Positions 1 through 6,021 of a stretch of DNA of 7,617 bases are shown in pieces. Within the stretch, counting starts at the first letter, position 1; every line of letters starts with the position of its first letter. The DNA comes from Balneola sp. (lineage in GTDB: Bacteria; Bacteroidota; Rhodothermia; Balneolales; Balneolaceae): positions 1 through 7,617 of the forward strand of contig PCAT01000075.1 in assembly GCA_002730655.1 (NCBI GenBank). The letters run 5' to 3'. A program made the translations under genes and the position numbers. Below the pieces are notes generated by a model. It searched no databases, had not been told where the DNA came from, and saw only the letters and a program-made list of their open reading frames with translations.

Positions 1-413
1 AAGCGGCTACTACCGGATTAACCGATTTGCCTATTCGTGACGTACCCCGCAATACAGTAGAACAAACAACAGACGAGAGAGTCCGGGCAAATTATGTTCC
101 TAAACACGTAGATTACATAGCGGCGCACAATTCAGAACAAGATAGAGCAAGAATAGTGATAAATCAGAATGCCAACATAGAAAAGTCTAAGGACGCTATT
201 ATGGATGAATTGCAAGCTCCTATTATTATTGCTGCACTGTATTTTATATTTCAGCTTCCAGTTTTTAGGAGTGCTCTCTTGAAGACATTTCCTACTTTGT
301 TTACCGAAGGTGGGCAGTTTAATCTAGCAGGTTTTGTAGTTTCATCAGTAATGTTCGGAGGTGCTTACTGGCTTTTGAATAAGTCTAGTGCTATGCTTAT
401 TGATCGCGTATGA
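1..413 (+). CDS. Uncharacterised membrane protein, 5'-truncated by window edge
   Basis: The reading frame is open from the first complete codon at position 3 to the TGA at 411-413, with no ATG near the left edge, so the real start lies outside the window. A TTG at 27 could be taken as a start, but that is unlikely in a eukaryotic virus. The visible 136 residues have a polar, charged first half with a motif like LPIRDVPRNT, then two hydrophobic segments at about nt 216-278 and 318-377, separated by a short loop containing KTFP. The last residues are short and polar. This layout suggests a C-terminally anchored or hairpin-inserted membrane protein, possibly of the virion; polar-then-two-helix proteins of this kind are frequent in large DNA viruses. 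I do not recognise a characterised function. It lies in tandem with the patatin-like gene 39 bp downstream, separated by a strong inverted repeat. Confidence 0.65.
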   Translation, partial: AATTGLTDLPIRDVPRNTVEQTTDERVRANYVPKHVDYIAAHNSEQDRARIVINQNANIEKSKDAIMDELQAPIIIAALYFIFQLPVFRSALLKTFPTLFTEGGQFNLAGFVVSSVMFGGAYWLLNKSSAMLIDRV

Positions 414-420
414 GCGTACA

Positions 421-435
421 AATATCTACATAGTA
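421..435 (+). promoter_or_regulatory. Candidate late-type promoter of the patatin-like gene (AATATCTA)
   Basis: AATATCTACATA at 421-432 closely matches AATATCTATATA upstream of the major capsid gene (3957-3968). A TCTA core flanked by AT-rich sequence has been described as a late promoter element in Cafeteria roenbergensis virus, an Imitervirales member. The core TCTA (425-428) lies 24 nt before the ATG at 453. This is a comparison by eye with few examples. Confidence 0.35.
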
Positions 436-456
436 TCAATATAATTGCTACTATGT
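428..456 (+). terminator. 3'-end hairpin between the truncated membrane gene and the patatin-like gene
   Basis: Arms of 13 nt at 428-440 and 444-456 pair at 12 of 13 positions (one mismatch, 436 against 448) around a 3-nt loop (ATA). The hairpin starts 15 nt after the TGA of the upstream gene. Mimivirus transcripts are known to be cleaved and polyadenylated at such 3' hairpins. The right arm contains the ATG of the patatin-like gene (453-455), so the element spans both genes. It could also be an operator-like palindrome. Confidence 0.5.
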
Positions 457-1367
457 TCCGTGGTTTAATTCCATTTATTGAGGCATGTGTCGAGAATATA
501 GATCGTGATAAATTGCCTGCAGAAATGAATATTGTTCTTGACGGTGGAGCGTTTGGCGGTGCTTATACATTAGGTTCGCTTTTGTATTTGAGAGAATTGT
601 CAAAAAAGGGACTCATTAAGATTCGGAAGGTGTCGGGAACTAGCATTGGAGCCATATTAGGAGCATTTTTTGTGGGAGAGCAACTGGATTCGGTATCAAA
701 CGAAGTCCTACAAAAGCTACTTGCATTCGTGAAAAGCAACGGTACGTTAGAGATGGCCATGGAAATAGTGAATGATGTTTTCGATTGGGAAGCTTTTCAA
801 AAACATGGAGGGGCCAATGATACACTTATAATTTCTTACACAAACATGGCTCATCCTACTAATAATTATGTTTCATCGTTTGACAGTAGAGAAGATTTAA
901 TGTCGTATTTAAGAAGGTCGATTCATCTTCCATGGATCACCACAGAATCGTGCACGGTAGATGGTAGGTTTATCGATGGCATATCTCCTAAACTGATACG
1001 AGACTACGATGCACCTACTTTATTTATTTCTACTATGAACCTTACCTACTTCGGTAAATCAATTACTTCTAGTGGTGAGGTTAACTTTGTTCCTCGAATA
1101 ATTACTGGTATTGATGAGACTCATCGATTCTTTACTGGAACTAAGAGGAGCGGCTTGTGCTCTTATCTTCATAACTGGAGTATCCTAACGTTGCTAATCT
1201 TCCGCAGCAGAGATATTCTCAGCCTACTCGTGTATTTGATATTTAATGTTTACACCTATGTATCAGGTTATTTACCGGACACGATAACAGATAGCTATGC
1301 TTATTGTAAGGCGATAGATATAACGTCAAACATATGGCGCGATGTTATAACAAAAATAATTACCTAG
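453..1367 (+). CDS. Patatin-like phospholipase
   Basis: This 304-residue protein has the layout of a patatin-like acyl hydrolase, a family that cleaves fatty acids from phospholipids with a Ser-Asp dyad. A glycine-rich oxyanion loop, LDGGAFGGAYTLG, lies at residues 29-41. The nucleophile elbow GTSIG is at 62-66 with Ser64, and the catalytic Asp is probably D175 in RFIDG. The third loop glycine of the usual GGGxxG is alanine (A33). Past the catalytic core the C-terminal third is less typical and has a hydrophobic stretch at about 243-270, which may attach it to membranes. ATG 453 gives the longest frame; a second ATG at 525 (residue 25) starts just before the first core strand and cannot be excluded. 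The gene converges on the poly(A) polymerase gene with 5 bp between stop codons. In a virus it may act on host or virion lipids; that role is inference. Confidence 0.87.
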   Translation: MFRGLIPFIEACVENIDRDKLPAEMNIVLDGGAFGGAYTLGSLLYLRELSKKGLIKIRKVSGTSIGAILGAFFVGEQLDSVSNEVLQKLLAFVKSNGTLEMAMEIVNDVFDWEAFQKHGGANDTLIISYTNMAHPTNNYVSSFDSREDLMSYLRRSIHLPWITTESCTVDGRFIDGISPKLIRDYDAPTLFISTMNLTYFGKSITSSGEVNFVPRIITGIDETHRFFTGTKRSGLCSYLHNWSILTLLIFRSRDILSLLVYLIFNVYTYVSGYLPDTITDSYAYCKAIDITSNIWRDVITKIIT

Positions 1368-1372
1368 TATTT

Positions 1373-2755
1373 TCACTTTTTGCTCTTGTTTTTCCGAGTC
1401 GAGCTTTTGGTAGCTTTACTCTTAGTTGACTTCTTTGTAGGTTTCTTATATTTAACGGGTTCATACTTTAGAAAGTGTTGTTGATACTCTTTATTCTTCC
1501 TATCGTTCTTCAATCGCTCGAAAACCTCAGCTTTCTCCTCACGCATATCCTGAAGAGTCTCTTGTTTGCCATAGCATTGTGTGCTAAATCTCTTCAGAAC
1601 GCCCTTCTGTGAAAGCCGGTTCTTTGACTGCACTCTGTATAAATATTCAGCCATACACAAGATTCTTTCTTCATCGTAATAGTCACGATCAGCGAATAAG
1701 AATGATAGATACAGATTTAACATAGTATCGATTGTCGCAACCTTGATGTCTACTCCTTTCTGCTCTACTACATTATAGCTATGACAGGCTAAGGGTTTGT
1801 AGATGAAGGCAACAGTATCTTCTCCTACCTTAATTTCATAATGCTCAGCAAGTAGTTCTCCAAGCCCATCCCGTTTGACGTACTTAGCATCCTTGATCTT
1901 CTCACTTTCCAAACATTTTACTACATTTTTTGCTGTATCGAGTGGCTTTTCGCTCAATACATCAAAGTCGGGCAACATGTGTTGGTTTTTCTTAGCATAG
2001 TTCGGCATGTATTTCATGTACAGACTATTAGCATAACCTCCAAAGAATACCACTCCCTCTTGAATGAGGGCCGCTTTAATGTGTCTATACACATCTTTTA
2101 CATCATACCTGTCAGCACTTTCAAATGATCTCTGAAATGTATCAGGATTACATTTGGCTCCCCTAAGAGGATAGTTTTTATTCAATAGAATTAGCCTTTT
2201 CAAAACCTTCTCCCATCTTCCTACCATACCAGCAGGCCTGGACAGTTCTAAGTACATGTTCATACGGAGCAAGTTTACGGGTGAATAGTATATATTATCT
2301 ACAACTATCGCATCTTTCTTCAATCGCTTGAAAAGTTCAGGATCAATTTGTGTAATATCAGCTACTGGTATTCCCATCACAAATACCTTAAATGTACCGA
2401 AGTGTTGGCCCGCTTTAGCCTGTACAGAATCGTAGTTTTTAGCGCCATATATATCGGCTAGTTCAATTGCATCCTCCATGGCATTGGGAGAAAAGAAGTC
2501 ATAGTCCGGAATGTCTAACTGCTTATCATAGAACTGATCAGACTTAGGTAAAATATTGTTTATGGCAGTACCCCCATAGCAAATTAATTGTTTCTTTTTC
2601 AAAAATGCCTCTACGACCGCAATGATCTTCTTGACGTGTGGAGCGGATGTATTTTCTAAAGCCTGGGCTTTTTCTACCTTATCCACCGCTTCTCTAAGAA
2701 TATCAAGTTCTTTGTTTCTGAACTCCTCTTTTGTAAGCGCAGACTTCTTTGTCAT
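1373..2755 (-). CDS. Poly(A) polymerase catalytic subunit (mimivirus/poxvirus VP55 type)
   Basis: The 460-residue protein would add poly(A) tails to viral mRNA in the cytoplasm. The nucleotidyltransferase signature is clear: CYGGTAIN at residues 59-66, the metal-binding pair in DIPDYDFFS (D84, D86), and a likely third carboxylate in VADITQID (D133). A second, related half follows, with FFGGYANS at 237-244 and LPDFDVLS at 261-268 (D263, D265). It seems to lack the third aspartate, as expected for a non-catalytic duplicated domain. The last 25 residues are almost all Lys, Ser and Thr and may bind RNA. Length and motif order fit the single-gene poly(A) polymerases of mimiviruses. The start is the first ATG in the frame; the codons after it form part of a hairpin with the leader. 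A TCTA on the minus strand at 2787-2790 lies 31 nt upstream. The gene follows the PI-PLC-like gene in tandem, 35 bp apart. Confidence 0.93.
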   Translation of the reverse strand: MTKKSALTKEEFRNKELDILREAVDKVEKAQALENTSAPHVKKIIAVVEAFLKKKQLICYGGTAINNILPKSDQFYDKQLDIPDYDFFSPNAMEDAIELADIYGAKNYDSVQAKAGQHFGTFKVFVMGIPVADITQIDPELFKRLKKDAIVVDNIYYSPVNLLRMNMYLELSRPAGMVGRWEKVLKRLILLNKNYPLRGAKCNPDTFQRSFESADRYDVKDVYRHIKAALIQEGVVFFGGYANSLYMKYMPNYAKKNQHMLPDFDVLSEKPLDTAKNVVKCLESEKIKDAKYVKRDGLGELLAEHYEIKVGEDTVAFIYKPLACHSYNVVEQKGVDIKVATIDTMLNLYLSFLFADRDYYDEERILCMAEYLYRVQSKNRLSQKGVLKRFSTQCYGKQETLQDMREEKAEVFERLKNDRKNKEYQQHFLKYEPVKYKKPTKKSTKSKATKSSTRKNKSKK

Positions 2756-2778
2756 ATATATTGTCTCAACAAAGAAAT
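2743..2778 (-). terminator. 3'-end hairpin between the PI-PLC-like and poly(A) polymerase genes
   Basis: On the minus strand ATTTCTTTGT (2778-2769) pairs with ACAAAGAAGT (2752-2743) over 10 bp including one U-G wobble; the loop is 16 nt. On the plus strand the wobble becomes an A-C mismatch, so the pairing favours RNA of the minus strand, the sense of both flanking genes. It begins 12 nt beyond the stop of the PI-PLC-like gene. The 3' arm uses codons 2-5 of the poly(A) polymerase, and its ATG closes the loop. The mode of action is inferred from Mimivirus. Confidence 0.45.
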
Positions 2779-2790
2779 TGCTAGGCTAGA

Positions 2791-3927
2791 TTAAATTGTA
2801 AAACTGTAATAGTCAGTCTTAGTTTGTCTTTCAGCGTAAGAATAAGACTCTGGAGGAGGAGCTGGTATATTGACAGTAACCGGCTTATATCTTAGATTTT
2901 CAGGTTTAAGAATGAATGCATATCCTTCTTTATTGAATAACTCATTATATGAGCTAAGAGTAGCTGATTCTTTTTGCATTGCCATGGCGGTTAGTTGACA
3001 ACCGTAATGCATACAGATGGCTGAATTAGGGTTAACAATTTGGTCAGTCTTGTCAGGCATGACAATTGACATATTCTTTTTGTTAAATTCCGTTAATTCA
3101 TTAGTATCATGGCTAAACTTTACGTCTGAAAATCTTAATCCTCTCATAAAAGGTGTACCGGAACAGATATTTATCCATTCGTCCAGTTTTGTACCTCTAA
3201 AAACATCGTTGGATCTATCTACACAAATGATTACCTTCCCCATGAAGGTTTCCAGTGGTAGTGCACCTAGATTCTGGCCTCCATATTGATTTGAGTACTT
3301 TTTACCTAGGGTTCTTGAACCCAGATTAGAGGCAATAGATGATGCTATATCATCGGCAACATGGGGGTGCGCTGACATAATTCTAAAATGGAGCATCAGT
3401 GGGTCTCCTGAGTTTGTGCAATACGCACCAGAAAACGCACGATCGTGTACTCGTTTTAGTACTTCATTTATAGGAATAGAATTATATGTACTCTTCACAT
3501 CAAACGAGTTTGACGCAGAAGAAGCCACACAGGCTTTGCCACCGATCGAATACACAGCAAAGTCTAAGAATCGACACCCCTGAGCAATGGCATTATCCAA
3601 CGCGCATAGGTCTACATACGCATTTTTAACTGCACCAGGATTACATGAGTTGTATGAACTCTTAATATAATAGTCTCTCAAACTATGGGAGTGCTTATCT
3701 GAAGAAGGAGACACGGTCGATAGAGTGGGTGGTTTTGGATACAGAGCAGCCAGATTACTACAATCTGTAGCTTTTAGTTTTAGTTTATTGTTGATGTATA
3801 CCACCAAACCGATTAATATTACACCAATTATCAAGTAGACGATTACTTTAACCATAGTGGCTTTACTACTAGCCAATGAGAGTAATTTACCTTTGGCGAT
3901 AGATGTTAATCCACGTAGTCTGTCCAT
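2791..3927 (-). CDS. Membrane-anchored PI-PLC-like protein, probably catalytically inactive
   Basis: The 378-residue protein has a basic N-terminus, one transmembrane segment at about residues 25-45, a Pro/Ser-rich linker, then a region resembling eukaryotic phosphoinositide phospholipase C. X-domain landmarks are DYYIKSSYNSC (85-95, compare SSSHNTY), QGCRFLDFAVY (116-126, compare GCRCLELDCWD) and GKVIICVD (230-237). A Y-domain-like end follows: YGCQLTAMAMQ (308-318) and GYAFILKPENLR (335-346). By eye the first catalytic His is Tyr92, the calcium-ligand Glu and Asp align with D122 and A124, a third ligand with R182, and the phosphate-binding lysines with C235 and D237. It should therefore keep the barrel fold but not PLC chemistry. 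It ends in a Pro- and Tyr-rich tail. Anchoring and position next to the capsid gene suggest a virion membrane or assembly protein; this is inference. A PLC-like fold in large algal and amoebal viruses is not unexpected. Confidence 0.78.
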   Translation of the reverse strand: MDRLRGLTSIAKGKLLSLASSKATMVKVIVYLIIGVILIGLVVYINNKLKLKATDCSNLAALYPKPPTLSTVSPSSDKHSHSLRDYYIKSSYNSCNPGAVKNAYVDLCALDNAIAQGCRFLDFAVYSIGGKACVASSASNSFDVKSTYNSIPINEVLKRVHDRAFSGAYCTNSGDPLMLHFRIMSAHPHVADDIASSIASNLGSRTLGKKYSNQYGGQNLGALPLETFMGKVIICVDRSNDVFRGTKLDEWINICSGTPFMRGLRFSDVKFSHDTNELTEFNKKNMSIVMPDKTDQIVNPNSAICMHYGCQLTAMAMQKESATLSSYNELFNKEGYAFILKPENLRYKPVTVNIPAPPPESYSYAERQTKTDYYSFTI

Positions 3928-3977
3928 GCTTATATAACGACGTCAAAATAAATTAGAATATCTATATATAGTAACAT
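3928..3977. promoter_or_regulatory. Divergent promoter region between PI-PLC-like and major capsid genes
   Basis: Fifty very AT-rich bases serve both genes. Toward the capsid gene, AATATCTA at 3957-3964 followed by TATATAG ends 7 nt before ATG 3978; the TCTA core is 13 nt from the ATG. CTATATATAG (3962-3971) is a perfect palindrome. Toward the PI-PLC-like gene, minus-strand TTCTAATT overlies 3951-3958, and GTTATATA (3938-3931) lies 3 nt before its ATG. Both signals recur upstream of other genes in this window. Transcription starts are not visible from sequence. Confidence 0.5.
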
Positions 3978-5546
3978 ATGCCAGGTGGCCTTCTCAATTT
4001 AGTGTCTTATGGAAATCAAAATGTTATATTAAATGGGACTCCATCCAAAACGTTTTTCAAAACCACCTATTCTAAGTATACTAATTTTGGGTTGCAGAAG
4101 TTTCGTATTGACTTCTCTGGGTTGCGGTCTCTACGGTTAACAGAAGAGTCTAAATTCTCGTTCAAGGTTCCTAGATACGCTGACTTATTGATGGAGACTT
4201 ATTTCTCTATTAATTTGCCTACCGTATGGAGTCCTATCTATGAATCGAACGGAACATACAGCCCGTATGAGTTTCGGTGGATAGAAAATCTAGGTGTTAA
4301 GATGATAAAGGAGGTGGTTATTTCAGTAGGTGGTCAGACATTGCAACGTATGAGTGGAGATTATATGCTTGCTCTGGTCCAAAGAGACTTCGATGATACT
4401 AAGAAAGAACAATATAATAGACTTATTGGCAATATCGCGGAACTTAATGACCCCGCTAATGCGGGTGGACGAGTGGGAACATATCCGAATGCTAAATACA
4501 ATGGGGCTACTCAAGGGCCAGAACCTTCTATTCGTGGAAGAAAGCTATACATTCCTTTGAATGCCTGGTTTTCGTTAGCTAGCCAGATGGCATTTCCGCT
4601 AGTGAGTTTGCAATATAACGAACTACAAATAGAAATCGTTATCCGTCCAGTAAGGGAAATGTTTACCATTATTCCACCTGGAATCAATGAGACTCATCAT
4701 GTACAGCCTAACTTTAATGAGACATTACAGGCTATGTATAGATTCTTACAGCCGCCACCCGAGAATGGTGATTATACCGATAAACGGAGCGGGTGGAATG
4801 CCGATCCACATTTGTTGTGTACTTATGGATTCTTATCTGAAGAGGAAGTAAGGGTTTTCGCAGCTGATGAACAAAAGTATCTAATCAAAGAGGTACATGA
4901 GTATAATTATGAAAACGTAACCGGGTCCAAACGAGTTTTGCTTAATAGTATGAGTATGGTATCAAGCTACATGTGGTTCTTCCAACGTAGTGATATTAAC
5001 CTTAGGAATCAGTGGAGTAATTATTCTAACTGGGAATACATGACACCTCCAAATATAATTGACTCCTCGGCTAATTGGGTTACTCCATCGATCCCAAACA
5101 CTTCATTGTTCCAGATAAACAATGAAAAAAACATTATGCTCAAATGGTCTCTATTACTTGACGGTAAGTTCCGGGAGAATCCGTTGGATGGCGATGTGCT
5201 TGGTCTAGTAGAAAAGTACAATAGCTCTGATGGGTTTTCTCCTTCCGGGTTATACTGCTATAACTTTTGTTTGCATACTAGTCCTTTCGATTTGCAACCA
5301 TCTGGAGCAATGAATATGAGTAAATTCAATAACGTCGAGTTTGAGTTCACCACTTTCGCTCCACCACTTGATCCTGAGGCCCAAACATTCGCGATTTGCG
5401 ATCCAGTAACTGGTGACATATTAGGTGTAAATAAGCCCACATGGCGCATTTACAACTACAATTACGATTTGACAGTAATGGAAGAGCGATACAATACAGT
5501 TATATTCAGTTCTGGAAACGTGGGTTTAATGTACGCCAGATCATAG
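3978..5546 (+). CDS. MCP: Major capsid protein, double jelly-roll
   Basis: The 522-residue protein forms the trimeric capsomers of the icosahedral shell. The N-terminus, MPGGLLNLVSYGNQNVILNG, followed by FFKTTYSKYTNF, is characteristic of Imitervirales and related capsid proteins. RKLYIPLNAWF lies at residues 188-198 at the end of the first jelly roll. The second jelly roll includes FFQRSDINLRNQW (334-346), and a C-terminal YNYDLTVMEERYN strand lies near 492-504, close to the end. Length is in the usual range of about 450 to 600 residues, and no intein or intron interrupts the frame. ATG 3978 is the first start after the promoter-like TCTATATATA. The stop TAG (5544-5546) overlaps the stop of the opposite-strand gene, and a hairpin 26 nt downstream is a candidate mRNA 3' end. 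Late, strong expression is expected for this family. Surface loops may be targets for the nearby glycosyltransferase, which is only a possibility. Confidence 0.97.
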   Translation: MPGGLLNLVSYGNQNVILNGTPSKTFFKTTYSKYTNFGLQKFRIDFSGLRSLRLTEESKFSFKVPRYADLLMETYFSINLPTVWSPIYESNGTYSPYEFRWIENLGVKMIKEVVISVGGQTLQRMSGDYMLALVQRDFDDTKKEQYNRLIGNIAELNDPANAGGRVGTYPNAKYNGATQGPEPSIRGRKLYIPLNAWFSLASQMAFPLVSLQYNELQIEIVIRPVREMFTIIPPGINETHHVQPNFNETLQAMYRFLQPPPENGDYTDKRSGWNADPHLLCTYGFLSEEEVRVFAADEQKYLIKEVHEYNYENVTGSKRVLLNSMSMVSSYMWFFQRSDINLRNQWSNYSNWEYMTPPNIIDSSANWVTPSIPNTSLFQINNEKNIMLKWSLLLDGKFRENPLDGDVLGLVEKYNSSDGFSPSGLYCYNFCLHTSPFDLQPSGAMNMSKFNNVEFEFTTFAPPLDPEAQTFAICDPVTGDILGVNKPTWRIYNYNYDLTVMEERYNTVIFSSGNVGLMYARS

Positions 5547-5972
5547 CTTTTGGTTCTGTATTTCCTTCACTATGGGATATTTATATTCATCAATATTCCA
5601 TCCATATGGCCCGCAGTCGTCATACACTCCGGTAAGAGAAGGACGGCAGTTAGTAATTGGCGTAAGACGCTTAGGATCTGCAACCCATCCCATGTCTTGC
5701 TCCGATACAGCTTCATAATCAGGGCGGTTCTGGGCTAAGGGAGAAAATGGAGCAGTGCGAATAGTCCAATCACTTAAGAAAGCACGGCCTGGAGCCATCT
5801 TCGAGGGATGATACGCTAGTTCTTTTTTACCATGCTGCGCTATCTTAGGAGCAAGCATATTTACAGTGTAAAGGTCTTTCTTTTCAACCATTCCCTCTCT
5901 AGCGAGTTCAGAGTAAAATGTAACAGCTATCAACAGTGATGCGATTACGATTATCGAATAAATATTGGTCAT
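5541..5972 (-). CDS. Uncharacterised single-pass membrane protein (143 residues)
   Basis: I do not recognise a known family. One hydrophobic segment at residues 4-20 next to the N-terminus is probably a signal anchor. The remaining 120 residues are polar, rich in Pro, Tyr and Asp, with no second membrane segment and two cysteines (C109, C120) that could form a disulfide. Aromatic and proline motifs such as YHPSKMAPGRAF (54-65) and DDCGPYGWNIDEY (118-130) suggest a small ordered ectodomain. The frame is credible because it fills the gap exactly between the capsid stop and a divergent promoter, has a start preceded by GTTATATA, and encodes a sensible membrane topology. Its TGA overlaps the capsid TAG in the hexamer TCATAG (5541-5546). 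Small anchored proteins beside the capsid gene are plausible minor virion or membrane-capsid linker proteins; that role is inferred from location only. Confidence 0.75.
   Translation of the reverse strand: MTNIYSIIVIASLLIAVTFYSELAREGMVEKKDLYTVNMLAPKIAQHGKKELAYHPSKMAPGRAFLSDWTIRTAPFSPLAQNRPDYEAVSEQDMGWVADPKRLTPITNCRPSLTGVYDDCGPYGWNIDEYKYPIVKEIQNQKL
5572..5601 (+). terminator. Candidate 3'-end hairpin of the major capsid mRNA
   Basis: ATGGGATATT (5572-5581) pairs with AATATTCCAT (5592-5601) over 10 bp with one G-U wobble and a 10-nt loop, 26 nt after the capsid stop codon. On the minus strand the same position is a C-A mismatch, so the structure favours capsid-sense RNA. It lies inside the coding region of the opposite gene (codons for residues 124-134). 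The role is inferred from the Mimivirus 3' hairpin rule. Confidence 0.45.
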
Positions 5973-6021
5973 CCTTATAACTATATAACAATGGGATTTT
6001 ATCTAATTGTTATATAATCAA
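5973..6021. promoter_or_regulatory. Divergent promoter region with 11-bp inverted repeat
   Basis: A perfect inverted repeat, TATATAACAAT (5982-5992) and ATTGTTATATA (6006-6016), is separated by 13 nt. Each of the two divergent genes thus has ATTGTTATATA on its own coding strand shortly before its ATG: 9 nt for the 143-residue gene and 5 nt for the 269-residue gene. The core GTTATATA also precedes the PI-PLC-like gene. TTTATCTAATTG with a TCTA core (6002-6005) lies 16 nt before ATG 6022. Confidence 0.45.

Noticed and set aside
27..29. TTG as start of the first membrane protein
   Set aside because: The frame is open to the window edge and eukaryotic viruses start at ATG, so the gene is truncated rather than starting here.
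3017..3289. 90-residue plus-strand reading frame opposite the PI-PLC-like gene
   Set aside because: Antisense shadow with no domain signal, while the opposite strand shows PLC landmarks throughout.
3939..3944. GACGTC palindrome in the divergent promoter
   Set aside because: A six-base palindrome is expected by chance and has no second copy in the other promoters.
4308..4314. AAGGAGG, a perfect Shine-Dalgarno-like sequence
   Set aside because: It lies in capsid codons for Lys-Glu-Val with no suitable start codon after it, and other genes here show no such sites.
4354..4560. 68-residue frame inside the capsid gene
   Set aside because: It overlaps conserved capsid sequence including RKLYIPLNAWF in another frame and has no promoter-like element.
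5461..5479. ATTAC/GTAAT stem as a 3' hairpin for the 143-residue gene
   Set aside because: Only five pairs and more than 60 nt from the stop codon; no good hairpin was found for this gene.
5441..5738. Two short plus-strand frames across the capsid end and the 143-residue gene
   Set aside because: They overlap two better-supported genes and encode no recognisable feature.
6007..6021. TTG start five codons upstream of the 269-residue membrane protein
   Set aside because: It falls inside the inverted-repeat promoter element, and ATG 6022 follows in frame.
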